Source of the DNA: Penelope pileata
Taxonomy: Eukaryota > Chordata > Aves > Galliformes > Cracidae
Reading direction: 5' to 3'
Assembly: GCA_013396635.1 (NCBI GenBank)
Contig: WBMW01005750.1
Span: 171,538-235,537, forward strand
DNA length: 64,000 nucleotides
The notes below the pieces were generated by a model. That model worked only from the letters and a program-made list of their open reading frames with translations. It was not told where the DNA came from and did no database searches. Below are positions 40,301-51,985 of this stretch, piece after piece; the first letter of the stretch is position 1, and each line of letters begins with the position of its first letter. The position numbers and the translations under genes are program-made.

Positions 40301-43300
40301 TTTGAGGAATTGTCTGGGCAAGTGGAACTGATGTACACTTTAAAATGAAGTGAATAATCTTGATGCAGAGACTGACAGTTTCCTTTGCAGAAGTGAGGAG
40401 CATTTGATGCTATGTGGAAATGAGAGTGGAAAGCATGCAATTATTCACAGAAAAAGTTCCTACATATACTGCTACGTTGCATTTATAGTTTATTATTTGA
40501 CCACATAACAGCTCATAGATGCAGATTTTATGCACATTGCAAAAAAAATAGCAGATAGAAAATGTTTACCCTTCCTTGATTTGCCTTGTCAAAACATAAA
40601 CATTCATTCCTTTGTTTGCCTTTTTTTTTTCCCAAGAAACATCACTGTAATGTACTAAAGAGCTTCACAGAGGAAAGGCAGAGGGAGTCGCTGACAGTTT
40701 CCAGCTCTGCCCCACTGATCACCCCCACAGAACATCCTCTGAAGAGGACAGGACAAGCCAAAGCCTAGTTTGAGAGAAGGGTCTTTGGGAGGATAATCTC
40801 CTTGATGGAGTTCAAAGTACTCTCAGAGAAACTCGGCAGCAGTTTCCCACTGGTGCTGCCAGTGGGCAGGTTCTGGACAAATGCGGGAGCTGTTCTTCCC
40901 ACACGTCTGGGACACGGAGCCCTCCTTAGCATTGACGTCAAGAGACTGTCCCAGGCACCTGGCTCATCCTGGGATCATGCTCTAAAAGCCTGTTAACCCA
41001 GCAGATATGTTAAATGGAGTGAACTTGGCAGTTTAAGGTCAGTGCCAGAGATAACGTTATCAGGAGAGCCATTTGTCTCTAGTGGGAGCAAACACAGACA
41101 TCTATCAGGCTCCTTCTTTCCACAGCTCTTGCCAGAAATTGATAAGAAAAAATAAGACCAGAACTTCTTGAATCAGGGTTCTTACTACCTTTATTGATGG
41201 TGTCTTGTTTGGTTTTATGATATGTCTGGCTATTTGGCATGTACCACCAGCAAAGTAGCAACAGCTTTAACCAGAAAAGCCGCAGGAAAAACCCAAATTG
41301 TGTATGCAAGGTTTCTCTTTCAGGCTACAACAACATTCCCATCTGGCTGTAGCAGCATGGCAATACAGGCACTGTTACCCAGAACATGAACCTCTACAGT
41401 TTTTCTCTTTATCAATTCATCCATTCTTCCCTTTTGAACTATTGCAGACTTCAACACACACCAAGTTCAGAGAGAGTTCAAGCTCCCTGCGTACACTGGA
41501 AGGACTGAAATCTTTGGTTTCCATTTCACAGGAATCATTGCAGGTTCACAGAACGGGTAAAACGCGACACCTAACATTTGTGCCAGCCTGGCACTCACTC
41601 CATGCTGCTCAGCCTCCCAGCTCTGCTCCTCACAGAGCTGGAATGGAGATCCATTTGCAGCTAGAAAGGCTTGGCACATCAAAGGGATGCTGTCAAACTG
41701 GCAAGCCTAAAATGTTATCTGTCCTCTCTTGACTACGTTTGTTTGCAGAATCCACATTATCTTTTCAATATAGAAGTGTTTTATTTCCAGGCACAGCTTG
41801 GAATGAATACTTTTCTAGGTTAGTATCAATGTCAGAATCAGTAACAGTCCTAGTCCATTGATTACACAAGGGAAAAACAAAACAAAGAATCCACACAAAA
41901 AAGGGGAGAGGGTGAAGACATCTTTGTGAAGGAACAGCTTTGCTTGGGTTTGCAGAAAGATATCAGAAATGACCAAGAACAAAACAGATTTTTGAAAGTT
42001 AGGGAAATTATATGCCGTACGCCTTCTCAAATGCAGGCTTCATATTCCGTATTTAAAAGCAGGGATAATATATTGGTTTAGCTCATTGATTTATCTGTGG
42101 CCTGTGATAAACAATACATCATACAACAGGCGTCATCCATTACACTGCAGTGCATATTAAAGGGGGAAAAGAGAAAACACTTCATCCCTAGAAATGGAAG
42201 TGTCTGTGATAAACAGAAAATGAGACAATTACCACTGAACACCATGTTCCCAGTATTAATAAGTGCAACGTTTTTTTAAGTCTTTTGGGTACTGCTGAGA
42301 CATTTACTTCCAAAAGAAACTGATGGAAGGGGCAGTAACGAGTACTACTGCTGAGTTAACATGTTATTTTCACTGTACCATTTAATGCTATACTTGCGGT
42401 TTTAGCAGACTAGGTGACTGCCTTTTATCATATCAGTATAAGCAGCAGTGTGTCCCTTCTTGCTTGCTCAGAGAACACACAAGTCGTGACAGAAGACCTG
42501 CTCATGGGAGTGACTTTCACCTGACAGAGGGTACAGTGCTTGCTTCTGGGCTTGCAGGTTCTCCCAGCCTGGCAGGGGGAAGGTTTGTCTTTCCAGGCAG
42601 AGACAGTGCTGCAGGTAAGCAGCCAGCAGTTTGCACAGACCTTAACTCGCTCTCCTTGGCTCTGACCTGCACAGCATGGGCACTTGCTGCTCATCATACT
42701 ACAATTAGCAAACCAGATCTGCCTTGACATTCTGTCATCCTACTCCATCCCCACTGATAAAAACTGTCTTGTAAGTGTACTTGGGTGGCAGACTTGTAAA
42801 ACTTGAAGCTTCCTAAGGTAGAGCCAGTGTCATCTCATTTGCCTGCACAGGACCTAGCAGAATGAGATCCTAAATCTAATTTGCAGCCTCTAGGCACTAC
42901 AGTAATATCACTAATTTAATACAAAAGACAACGAGAGAAAGGGACATGCTATTCACAACAGTAACTTCTTCCCATCCACAGATGCTTGGCAGGACTTCAG
43001 ATCTGCATTTAGGGAGCATGTAGGCTTTGCTGAAATGGCCATTCTTTGAAAAATATGCCCCCAAGCAGCAATAAAAAGAAACAGATGCAGATTAACAGTA
43101 GCAAGTCACATACTCAATGCACTATACATGTAACCTAATGCATGTGATTAGTCCCACTGACCCTACAGCTGTTACAGAAGCACAGCCTAGCAGTAGGCAT
43201 TGTCCTCTCTCACAGTGTGAGCTCTCCCCAGAAGCAAGGAGTTTGAAGGCAAAGGGAACTGTATCCATAGAGCAAGTGAGGGACACCAGGGAGGAGCAAA

Positions 43301-45826
43301 ATGGGTAGAGCCATCTTCACTTTCTCTTGCACGCTCTCAGGATTTTAGGCATCTTGTGAATGTTTGCCATCTCAGCTCCCTCCACTCTCAGATGGAGAGG
43401 GGTGGACTGATTCGTCCCATCCTGAGACCTAAGAGACCTGCAATGAATCAAGGCAGGCGGAGAAGGGAGGGAGCCTGGATGGTTTGCTTACACTGCTCTC
43501 CAATTTTCAGATGACTAACATCAGGTGAAAGAAATCTCACATTGCTGGTTAAGTTACCCTGCCTACCACAGAGCCAGATAGATAAGTAAAACCCCTGCTT
43601 TCTGGGGCTTCCACAGCTCCATCATCGTGGAAAAAGTAGCTGTGACCTTGCAGGCGAGCAAACTAGCTGTAGTGGGTGCATAACTTTGGTATTCTGTCTC
43701 CTTCCCTCCACTTATTCCAGAGAAACAGGGCCTAGCAGTATTGCATTCTTGGTCATAGACAGTGTCATAGGTGTCACAACTAAATCATTCACATAGATGA
43801 GTTGGCCCAGCGTCTCCAGCAGTTTTCATAAGAATTTCGGTTACTATGACCATGCATTTTGGAGAAGGGATTCAAAAGCCCAGAGAGCGCAGGAAAAAGG
43901 CAGTGACAAAACAGAGACCATAAATCTATTCCAGCTCTAAATTGATCAAATTTAGCTGTGAAACTCTCTACAAGGGGAGGGGAGGGGAGAGAACGGAAAC
44001 TGTGGTAGGTGAAGTGTGTGTGTGGTTGCATGCATCCCTATGGTTTTCTTTAGGAAGTCCCAGCAGCTTCTGTTGCTTCTTCCTGTTTTTGAGCTGCCCT
44101 CTTGTGTGTTGTGATCAGGTGTTTTTGACCAGTGTGAATTCACACCACCATTTGTCTGCATCCTCTTGGCATATACAGAGAGTGAGAGTCAATGACCTTC
44201 CACACTACATCCACTGCTCCTCTCAAAGGACCTATTATGTGGCTCAGTGGAAGAGCACAAGCCCAGTTCTGTTTGAGTCAGCATGACTCTTGTAGTATAA
44301 ACACTGCAAAAAACCTCTCCACGTAGCCAGCCTTGTTTTGCATTAGTCAGGAAAGGTCAAGGCAAAATTGCAGTCAGGATGAAAATCAGTCAGTGTTTGG
44401 AATCAGTCCCACTTGAGCTTGATTTCCTGTTTCTCCAAAAAAACCCACACTGCCTCGCATTATCTGAACATGGAGTTTAGTGAATGTTGCTATACATGCC
44501 ACACATGCATTTCACATAAAATAATTCCTTGAGTTACCTAAAAAGCCACCAGCATAAGCAAGGAGCCTCTCATACATGCTTGTTCTGCAGCCACCAAGAA
44601 GAACCAGAAGAAATGTGAAGGCCAGAGTTTGTATTCTTTCCTTTACTTTTTACATTATAGTGTTGGTTTATTCAGAGAACTGCCTCTAAAATTAGTGCCA
44701 ATCCCTTCTAGAATAATACCAGGAAAGAAGAAACCAAACTGGTGGCTTCCTGCGTAGCACTCAGACCCAGTGTTGTGGATTCAAGAGTAATCCAAGTAGT
44801 CTGAATTTCAGACTGGGAAAATGCACACAAATCTTTCTTGATGCTTTGTTGTTTTCTTAATCAGGATATTGATTAAATAGCGAACAAAATGACTGTTAGC
44901 TCTCTTTTTAATCTGTCAAAGTTAGAAAATTGGTCTCCTTGTTCCCTTCAACCCCATCCTTCCACTTGGCAGCAAACCCTAACAGAAGAACCAAGAAAGA
45001 ACATGAATTAGATCATACAAAAAACTCCATTTGGGATTTTATCATCCATGAGGCACCCCAAAGCACTTTACATCAGTGTTCCAGCATTGCATATGCCCAG
45101 TAGATACCGAGTACAGAGCAGATGTGTTCTTCTATAGTATTAACTGGCAATCATGATTTTCTAGCTGTCCATTATTCCAACTTCAGTACTCTCTGACAGC
45201 TTGTTGGACCTCCTTCTTGAATACCTAACATACAACGGTTTCAGAAAGATGAAAGAGAGGAGGCTTAAGTTCCCCTTTTACTCACCATTTTTGTTGTGGT
45301 TTGTTTTTGCCTTCACCTAGCAACTCACCGTCCACTACTCTGCTGGATTATTTCTGGAGCAGAAAAAATCACCTCTACTCACTGAATGTGACCTTCTTAA
45401 TTTTCTTCTTAATATAAATTCCCTAGTACATCTTAAAATGGAGATTTCTGTTACAGAAAGCTGCTTTTCTCCAGCTGAAGTGAACAGTCATCATGGCTCA
45501 TATCTTTCCAGTGATGGCAAAGGTGTGAAATCTTTCATTAATTCAATGCACTGTAGCTTCCATGGTTCAGCCATGGACCTATTTATCACTGCTTCATAAG
45601 AGGTGCTATGTTCTTCTTCACATGGACACAGAGGTGTAGGTAGTAAAAAGACTTACAACTGAGCCATTTTATTGCAGAAAACACCTTTGACTCTCCCACA
45701 TTCACAACTATGTAATTTTTCATCTTCAAGTTCCACAACTCCCCCTTGCCATCCTTAGGTTTCATATCTCCAGTTACCGAAACAATGACTCCAGTTCTAT
45801 CTCCCTCAACACTCCTGAACATATGT
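37364..45826. other. Gene-free stretch with a GC-richer start
   Basis: The GC-rich patch continues to about 38170 and then returns to AT-rich unique DNA. The longest open frames (38826-39278 minus, 150 codons; 41298-41732 plus, 144 codons) show no domain, signal peptide or splice context that I can support. An AT/ATT microsatellite lies at 40011-40039 and a short GGGGA run near 43973-43990. Confidence 0.5.
40011..40039. repeat. (AT)n(ATT)n microsatellite
   Basis: Five AT units run directly into about five ATT units. Confidence 0.9.
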
Positions 45827-46001
45827 CACAGAATCACAGAATCACAGAATTGCAGGGGTTGGAAGGGACCTCAAGAGATCATCGAGTCCAACCCCCCTGC
45901 CAGAGCAGGTTCCCTACTGCAGGTTGCACAGGTAGGCGTCCAGGCGGGTCTTGAATATCTCCAGGGAAGGAGACTCCACAACCTCCCTGGGCAGCCTGTT
46001 C
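45827..46001 (-). mobile_element. CR1 LINE 3' end, cut by an assembly gap
   Basis: Three tandem CACAGAAT units form the reverse complement of the CR1 3' tail. Then GGTTGGAAGGGACCTCAAGA, ATCGAGTCCAACCCCCCTGC and the GGAGACTCCACAACCTCCCT-type segment follow in CR1 order. The copy is closer to a clean CR1 sequence than the others in the window, suggesting a younger insertion. It runs into N at 46002, so its 5' truncation point cannot be seen; sequence after the gap is not obviously CR1. Confidence 0.95.
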
Positions 46002-46236
46002 NNNNNNNNNNNNNNNNNNNNNNNNNNNNNNNNNNNNNNNNNNNNNNNNNNNNNNNNNNNNNNNNNNNNNNNNNNNNNNNNNNNNNNNNNNNNNNNNNNN
46101 NNNNNNNNNNNNNNNNNNNNNNNNNNNNNNNNNNNNNNNNNNNNNNNNNNNNNNNNNNNNNNNNNNNNNNNNNNNNNNNNNNNNNNNNNNNNNNNNNNNN
46201 NNNNNNNNNNNNNNNNNNNNNNNNNNNNNNNNNNNN
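46002..46236. other. Assembly gap (235 N)
   Basis: Run of N immediately following CR1 sequence. The missing bases are probably more of the same CR1 plus flank. Open frames drawn across it are not real. Confidence 1.
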
Positions 46237-48957
46237 ATATGACTGGTATCTTCTCCCACTCTCTGCCATATATTTTCTACTCCTTGCTGGCAGCCTCCTA
46301 AAGCTGTTCTGCCTATGCCCTCATCAGCATTTACCCTGGCACAGCTCCATCACTGTACAGAGCCATGCAGTGCCCAGCAGGGCAGGCACAATTCATGCAG
46401 TAACACATTCCTGAACGTGAATGTGTCACTGGCTGTGAATGAGCTGTTACTCCAGAGCAACTGAGAATATGTAATATGGTGAGGAGAGAACTGAAAAATC
46501 TAAGGTTCCTGTCCCTGGAGGAAAAAAATTGTCCATCAGGACTGGCCCTTCCCCAGATCTTTCCTCCCTGTGTGAGCTGTTCTACCCCTCCAAGATGGGG
46601 CACGTTCCCCTCGCAACCTGGCTCTGCCCCAGGAGAGAAGTGACAGTCAGCAAGAGAACAGCCATGAGGGATAGAGGGAGTGACACGTCTGAGAAGTCCC
46701 TCCGCTCCCTTGCTCAACCTTTATCTTCAGTATATTGAGTCACAGACAAAATGAAACAAGTTCCTGGTAGACTTGCTGCCTCAAATCCTGTATCCCACCC
46801 ACTTACAACACTGAACAGACTGATTGCACTCAGCAAAGGATAAATAGATCGTGCCACAGAAGAGCATCAAGCAGAGTGATCCCAACAAAAGTCTTAGAAC
46901 CAGCTAATTTTCTCTGGGCATTTTACATATACACAATGACAAAAGCCATGTTGCCCCTACTCTGAAGTAAGAGGAATGTAAATTACACCATATAGACTGC
47001 CGTGGTAACGGTCCACTGCAGAAGTGGAGCTACTTCCCAGCTCCGTGTCAAGACCTCAGGGAAACTACTGCACATCTCTGTGTTGACAGCCTGAAGCCTT
47101 TAGGCTCTTTGGGAACTGCAGTGGGGTATGGGAACAAAGAAGGAAAGGATGTTTGTTGTTGCCTATTGCTATCAAAGTGGAGTCAGTCTGCCACTCCTTA
47201 ATTATAATCCAGTCAGCTGATCACAAGCAGAGAGTAATCTATAGGTAGATGCCTCTCATTGCTCCCTTGCTGCAAGACCCACCTGATGGCTGGCAGCTGT
47301 GACACAACTGTAAGAAGTGATGTGACTACGCCAAGCAACAAGGATGCCCCTCAGCCAGGGCAGCACGCACATGCCGTCAGAGAAGTCCGAAAAGTTTCTC
47401 CAGAGCTTGCAAATAACACTTCAGAACACCACTGGTGCTTGAATTTTACAGATTTAGTTTAAAAATAATAGACTGAGCTAAATAAATAGACTCCACTGTG
47501 AATGCAGCAGAAGGTGTAGGAATGTCTGTATTTGCCCTTCAGACAAGGGAACGTTTGCCTTCAGTCTAACTTTGAAGTTTCAGGCACAAGTGTTATTTCC
47601 TCTCAGTTTAGGTGTAACAGGTTTTTTGCATCACCACAGTGAAACAGCATGGAAAGCCATAGAGGACACAGCCAAGAGCAGAGAGGGAAAGCAAAATGAC
47701 CTGTAGTGATGTGGTGATTCAAAATCTGTGCAGAAGCTATCAACCAGAGCTTGCAATAGATCATAAAACAACAATAAGGCTTTGGAGTGGTGATGATCTG
47801 AAAAAGTAGTGGATTGTTAAGACACAGAAGGAGACATGGATAGAGTGAATGTCAAAGGACAGCTTGGTACCATGTACAGCAAGGAACAGAGCGTAACTCT
47901 GTTTCCTGGGTCTGCTTCCTCACGGATACATTCTAGAAACCAATGCTAAGGCAAACAGATCCAGCTCCAGGAGAGTAATGTCCTGATTCCAGGCAAGAGT
48001 TCATTACTCAGTAGGTGAGAAAAATGAAAAGAAAAAGAACCTCTCAGCAACCGAACACTACATGTAAAAAGAGCTATTACATTTTCAGAAATTAGGAAGA
48101 AGTGGGAAAAATCAAATATTTCTGCGTATTTTTAAGTTATTTTTTGAAATATATTTTAAAGCACTCTAACAAAAGTTCCCATACACAAGCCCACATGATG
48201 GCTTTTAGTACTGAAAAGCTGCTTAATTTAATTTCTTACAGTGCAAAATTGCTCGCAGTTTATTATCAGTAGCTTTATTTCTATTCCTTCTTTTAACACA
48301 AATTTCTATATTATTTAAACAATCCATTGCACAGTCTTTAAGAAGTTTAGTTTACAAACTCACATACAATTGTCCTACTGATTCAACATCTAAATGGCTT
48401 CAGAATATGACTTAAAATCACTGATATTTTGCTTCCTCTTTTTATTCTCTCTTTTTCTAAAGAAAGACACAGGGGCAGTTCTCTGTAGCTGTGTGACAAC
48501 CATATTTAACTTCTTCAGTGCTGGTGTTCTTAACATATTGTCATTACTTTGGAAATTATTATCGTTACTTTGGAAGTATGCATAGTTTCACAAGAGAAGA
48601 TACCACGCTGTGAAGTGTTCCTTATATAGGCATTTATTATATGTGTGTATAAGCAATTTCAGTAGCCAGGAGAATTTTCAAAAAAAAATTATAATTTTGT
48701 TCTTAGTAAAGAGAAAGAAATAAGATGAAAAGGACTAAGCAGACATAATTTGGATGTAGATTTACCACCTCACCATTTTACTACACACTGCTGTAGATAC
48801 TTGTGGGCAGATCAGACTGTCCAGAAATATCTCTTTCACAGGCTACTATAAGGCATAAATCTGTGTGCTTTACCACACAGGACATATTTCAAGATATGAT
48901 CTAAGTGATAAGTGATAAGATTAAGATATTTTCCAATAAATTTCTGTTGCAGTAATA
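46237..48957. other. Gene-free stretch
   Basis: No supportable gene. The minus-strand open frame 46331-46717 (128 codons) is cysteine-containing but matches no domain I recognise. Confidence 0.5.
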
Positions 48958-49198
48958 CGAGGGCTGCTCCAAAAATAATGCCTTCTCTTTTATTCTATGG
49001 CCCATAGTGTCAGAGGTGGATGTATGCAGGTTCTTTTTCATCACCGGTGAAACAGTATAGCTCATGGCGGTGACTATGCTCAAAAAGAGTGTTTTGTAGC
49101 TGAGAATTTCCTCTGTCAGATAGTGTTATCGTGCTCTTTGTATCTGTTGTAGTTTCCATGGAAATAAATAGGAGGTATTACTTTCACAGTGACCTACT
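48958..49198 (+). mobile_element. Mariner deletion derivative (Galluhop-like), short copy
   Basis: A left inverted repeat CGAGGGCTGCTCCAAAAATA directly follows TA (48956-48957), and the right end AGGAGGTATTACTTTCACAG is its imperfect reverse complement. TA flanking and about 27-bp inverted repeats fit the mariner superfamily. The body matches the longer copy at 51437-51985 on both sides of a deletion of about 300 bp. Near the right end the plus frame reads HGGDYAQKECFVAENFL, resembling the extreme C-terminus of mariner transposase. No catalytic region remains. The name Galluhop, the mariner of galliform genomes, is an assignment from memory. Confidence 0.85.
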
Positions 49199-51436
49199 TG
49201 CATACACAAAACTATTTTTCACAAACCTCTAAGAAATGCTATACAAAGACATAGCTTAAATAAAATGAACTAAAGACAAAGCACTGTTCTGATGCACTAT
49301 ACCTCAGCTTCTTCTAGAGAGGGTAGATAAAACCAAGTTTTTGACCCAGTTCAATTCAATGAGGTTCAAGGACAGCAAGCCCCTTGTTTATGATGCAAAG
49401 TACTGGGCTGATGTGCCCAGCACAAAAAATAAAAATAAATAAATAAATAAATAAGCCAATTCAGCAAAGTTCTTTCTCAGCAAAGAAAGAGGAAGGAACA
49501 TGATAAATGAAGAAGGCATCCCAGCCACACATCAGGCAGTCTGTGCTCAGCCTCCTGCCACTTGCTCATACACTGGCACTATTTGCAATTTCAGCCATAT
49601 TCAGTAGTAAACTCCACCTATTCTGTATGTCTACAACACAAGACAGCTGAATACTTCGCTTAACAAATGAGTCTGGTCTCCTTCAAAATGGATTATTTCA
49701 AATGTAACGAGATGGGTCTCCCAAGCACAGTCTGACATTTAGACCCCAGTTTTTGAGTCTGCAGATGTCTGCTAATCCTCAAAGCAGTGGAGCTTTACAG
49801 TCAGCTCAGGTTTAATGCTCAGTTTTGTTGCTCGGTCATATCATAGGAGACCCAAGACATTCACATAGGCGGGCAGATATGGCACAGGGCCCGCAGGAGA
49901 TCCATCTTTCTAGATCTTTCACTATATCCCAGGACACCACCAATTACACCTTACACTTGTATGTGCAAGCAACTGCATCAAACCTCTATCCAATGCAGCC
50001 AGAAAAGTGAGCTGCTCAGCTCACTGCTCAATGGGAGCTCAGTTCAGCCACATGAAAGCCACAATTTTCTTAGCCAGCAGCTGAAGGCAAGGTGGGATTC
50101 TCTATTCCATTTCAAAAAACTCTAGATGCCAAAGATTGAACATCCAAATTGAATCTTTAGTCTATCTCAGTTTGGGGTGAATTACTTTCTAGTTTTTTCC
50201 TGCTTCATTTCTGTTGACCGTACAGAGAAGACATACACCCATGCTGCATGTGGACACTTTCCTGTATACAGCACGTTTGGTTTTGAGCCTGAGTTGAATC
50301 CCATCTTTTACAACTGGCAAGGAACAGGCACAGTGATCAAACTCTCCCACTGTCAGCACCTCTCTGCTGTTAATACCTGAGAAAATTGAGACAACGAATA
50401 GATCATCCAGAGATCTCTTTCAGAGAGAAAGCAAATTTTACTGTAAGGTAGGAAGCTGGAACCAAGACACCTCACAGTTTTGGCTTGAATATAAATCTGG
50501 GGCAGATTTACATAGATGAGGAGCAGAAGGTTTCCTTGTACACTGACAAAACACATTCCATTCTCTCCTTTGCCGGAGAGGATGGGGACCTACATATTTT
50601 ATTGTTGGGATAGTGTTCTAAGAATCAAGCCATTACGTGTTCTGTTCTTCCTCTCTCTTCCCAGAGCAATTGCTCTTTGTATGGATGCATTAAATGTTTA
50701 CTGATCCAAAGAGTAACAGAAGGATTACATTTAACGGTGCTTGGGGCACTCCGTTCCCAAACGAAAGACCTCTGCTCCAGCTCCTGTGCTGTATCAAGCA
50801 GAAAACAGCTTTGAATTTGACTCTGTAGACAGAGAGCTGAAACTTTTGTTTGGGCTTGATTTTTAAAAACGCCAAGTATCAGATTTATAGATAACACAAA
50901 TTAGTTTGATTGAAACTGCAAACTACACACTAGGAATGTGACCAATTCATCGTCACTTCGACCTGGTCTTTTTCAAATGCGTTTGGTTTGGCTCAGTTAC
51001 CGTGAAAAGTTAGCAGAAGGAAAATTAGGAGAAAATTCAAATAAAATTCCCTCCTGGCTGCTGACAGCTGTATAGTCAACAGGGAATACCATATGTTAGT
51101 GAGATCCCCCACATAAAGACTCAATTCACATACAGTGTGTGAATAGAACATATTTTTTAAAGTTCCTTTTGAGCCAGCAGCAAGGTAGTATCATCAATCT
51201 AGGATAAAAGATTAATGAGAAAAACACAAAACATTAGAAACATCCACTTTTCCAGGATAACCAAAAGATTCGTTTATGATTAATCTGGCAACTATGTATC
51301 TTCTAAAGATAAGATTCCACTCAAATTAATGGGAGAGACAGGGGAGTTTGTCCACTCAATGTATCGAAACAACACCTAGAAAATGAGTTAGCTCTTTTTT
51401 CCACACCTATGTAGTGGCGTAGAAACACGACAAGCA
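49199..51436. other. Gene-free stretch between two mariner copies
   Basis: Unique AT-rich sequence with an AAAT microsatellite at 49424-49454. Short open frames have no domain. Confidence 0.55.
49424..49454. repeat. (AAAT)n microsatellite
   Basis: About five uninterrupted AAAT units are visible after an A-run. Confidence 0.9.
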
Positions 51437-51985
51437 CAAGGGCTGCCCTGAAGGTAATGCCTCCTATTTTACTGTGTGGGCCCACATTGTCAGAGGTGGA
51501 TGTTGGTGGGATGGCAGCAGAGACTGAACCTTCCCACCAATATCCCATTCCATGTTGTTGCTGAGCAACAAATGGCAGCAGAGGGGCAGTCTGACACAAT
51601 GGAGTCTGACATGGAAGTGCATATAAAGCAAAGGTGTGGGGCTGAATTTCTTCATGCAGAAAAAATGGCACCCATTGACATCCACTGATGCTTGCTGAAC
51701 GTTTATGGAGATCAGAGGATGTGAGCACAGTGAGGCAGTGGTGGTGCTTTTCAGCTGTGGTGACAGTGACAGTGGTCACCTCTGCTGGTGTAGATTTTTG
51801 TGAGTATGGCGTGCAGGCTCTTGTTCACTGCTGGTGAAAATGCACAGCTCATGGTGGTGGCTGTGTTGAAAAATGGTGTTTTGTAGCTGACAATTTGCTC
51901 TATTGAATAGTGCTATTGTGCTCTTTGCATCTGTTGTAGTTTCCATGGAAATAAATAGGAGACATTACTTTCAGAGCAACCTATG
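51437..51985 (+). mobile_element. Mariner deletion derivative (Galluhop-like), long copy
   Basis: The left end CAAGGGCTGCCCTGAAGGTA and the right end AGGAGACATTACTTTCAGAG are imperfect inverted repeats. The right end is followed by TA (51986-51987); the left flank is CA, probably a mutated TA. At about 549 bp it is less than half the length of an intact mariner. It carries both transposase ends: the N-terminal segment at 51599-51715 and a C-terminal scrap (HGGGCVEKWCFVADNLL) near 51846-51900, with the middle missing. Orientation is the same as the 48958 copy. Confidence 0.9.
51599..51715 (+). pseudogene. Mariner transposase N-terminal relic
   Basis: From the ATG at 51599 the frame reads MESDMEVHIKQRCGAEFLHA followed by EKMAPIDIH, then a stop (TGA ending at 51688) and CLLNVYGDQ in the same frame. 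This is the first helix-turn-helix of mariner transposases, the paired-like DNA-binding domain that contacts the inverted repeat. The stop replaces the residue after IDIH, and a second stop follows shortly. The central catalytic region with the three acidic residues is deleted. The open frame extends upstream to 51476 only by chance; the ATG at 51599 fits the family start. Confidence 0.85.

Noticed and set aside
41298..41732. 144-codon plus-strand open frame
   Set aside because: No recognisable motif; an antisense open frame overlaps it; composition resembles ordinary non-coding DNA translated.
42428..42730. Cysteine-rich 100-codon minus frame resembling a zinc-binding protein
   Set aside because: Cysteine spacing fits no zinc-finger class I know, and the opposite strand is equally open.
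45746..46414. 222-codon plus frame and antisense frames across the N gap
   Set aside because: Mostly N characters; the sequenced parts are CR1 read in the wrong direction and unrelated flank.
46331..46717. 128-codon minus-strand frame
   Set aside because: No domain or exon signals; GC-richer local composition explains the openness.
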